Shown piece by piece: positions 63,888-64,000 of a stretch of DNA of 64,000 nt (its first letter is position 1; each line of letters begins with the position of its first letter). Position numbers and translations under genes: made by a program. The stretch is from Nostoc spongiaeforme FACHB-130 (GTDB taxonomy: Bacteria; Cyanobacteriota; Cyanobacteriia; Cyanobacteriales; Nostocaceae), in assembly GCF_014698475.1 (NCBI RefSeq), contig NZ_JACJTB010000012.1, forward strand, positions 79,497-143,496. Direction: 5' to 3'. The notes beneath the pieces are model-generated. The model was given only the letters and a program-made list of their open reading frames with translations. It was not told where the DNA came from and made no database searches.

Positions 63888-64000
63888 GTTGGGTAAGGTT
63901 TGAGCGTCACCGCTCTCCCCTCCCCTGAGAACCGTGCGTGAGACTTTCGTACTCACACGGCTCAAGCCTTACTTCAAGCGAGTTGACTTGGTTTTTGAAT
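63888..64000 (-). mobile_element. Group II intron, 3' end (partial; runs off the right edge)
   Basis: On the minus strand, 63963-63929 reads GAGCCGTGTGAGTACGAAAG, then TCTCACGCACGGTTC, which is the domain V hairpin (catalytic AGC triad, GAAA loop) of a group II intron. A domain-VI-like segment follows (gggagagcggtgacgctc). The intron ends CCCAAC, an AY end, at 63888. The reverse transcriptase ORF and the 5' end lie outside the window. Confidence 0.85.

Overview
The window is from a filamentous, heterocyst-forming cyanobacterium of the Nostoc/Anabaena type. The evidence is a chlorophyll-synthesis gene (chlD), frequent GCGATCGC (HIP1) octamers, cyanobacterial flavodiiron proteins, a heterocyst-type ferredoxin gene (fdxH), hesA/hesB, and intergenic DNA full of short tandem repeats and small palindromic elements. 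All calls come from reading the sequence; no database search was run.

Layout. 1-5.3 kb: the start of chlD (runs off the left edge), an atypical SDR, a small membrane protein and a 7-blade WD40 protein. 5.4-8.8 kb: small accessory genes (SUKH/SMI1-like, Uma2 nuclease, a putative double-glycine-leader peptide). 8.8-11.2 kb: a divergent TetR/MFS-efflux pair with a clear palindromic operator. 11.5-17 kb: adjacent flavodiiron genes (an Flv3 type followed by an Flv1 type) and argG. 17-21.5 kb: a small membrane protein, an NB-ARC/TPR ATPase, a second Uma2 protein and a hydrogenase maturation protease (hupW-like). 21.5-25.7 kb: a conserved small protein, a tandem SagB-type oxidoreductase overlapping an ankyrin gene, a CBS-pair protein and a molybdate-binding Mop protein.

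25.7-42.2 kb is the core: a leftward-reading nif cluster in the order nifB, fdxN, nifS, nifU, nifH, nifD, nifK, a Mo-dependent-nitrogenase-family gene, nifE, nifN, nifX, DUF269, DUF683, nifW, hesA, hesB, fdxH and a FeoA gene. Together these encode the MoFe protein (NifDK), Fe protein (NifH), FeMo-cofactor assembly (NifB, NifEN, NifX), Fe-S supply (NifU, NifS, HesB) and electron donors (FdxH, FdxN). nifD and fdxN are both uninterrupted; nifD still holds the 11-bp sequence that flanks the nifD element in Anabaena PCC 7120. Flavodiiron O2 removal, hydrogenase maturation and molybdate storage nearby fit a nitrogen-fixation neighbourhood.

42.2-64 kb: a long AT-rich nifB upstream region, a tiny membrane-protein ORF, an amidase with two peptidoglycan-binding repeats, a LURP-one-like protein, NDH-2, an HD-domain pseudogene beside a 21-bp minisatellite, a secreted phosphodiesterase, a GAF histidine kinase/NarL regulator pair, two unknown genes ending in a MITE, an SLH-OprB porin, a monooxygenase-fold protein, an Old Yellow Enzyme, an OFA transporter, a CDF transporter and a Nif11 peptide. 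At the right edge lies the 3' end (domain V) of a group II intron inserted in a copy of the Nif11 upstream region.

No tRNA, rRNA or CRISPR array was recognised.
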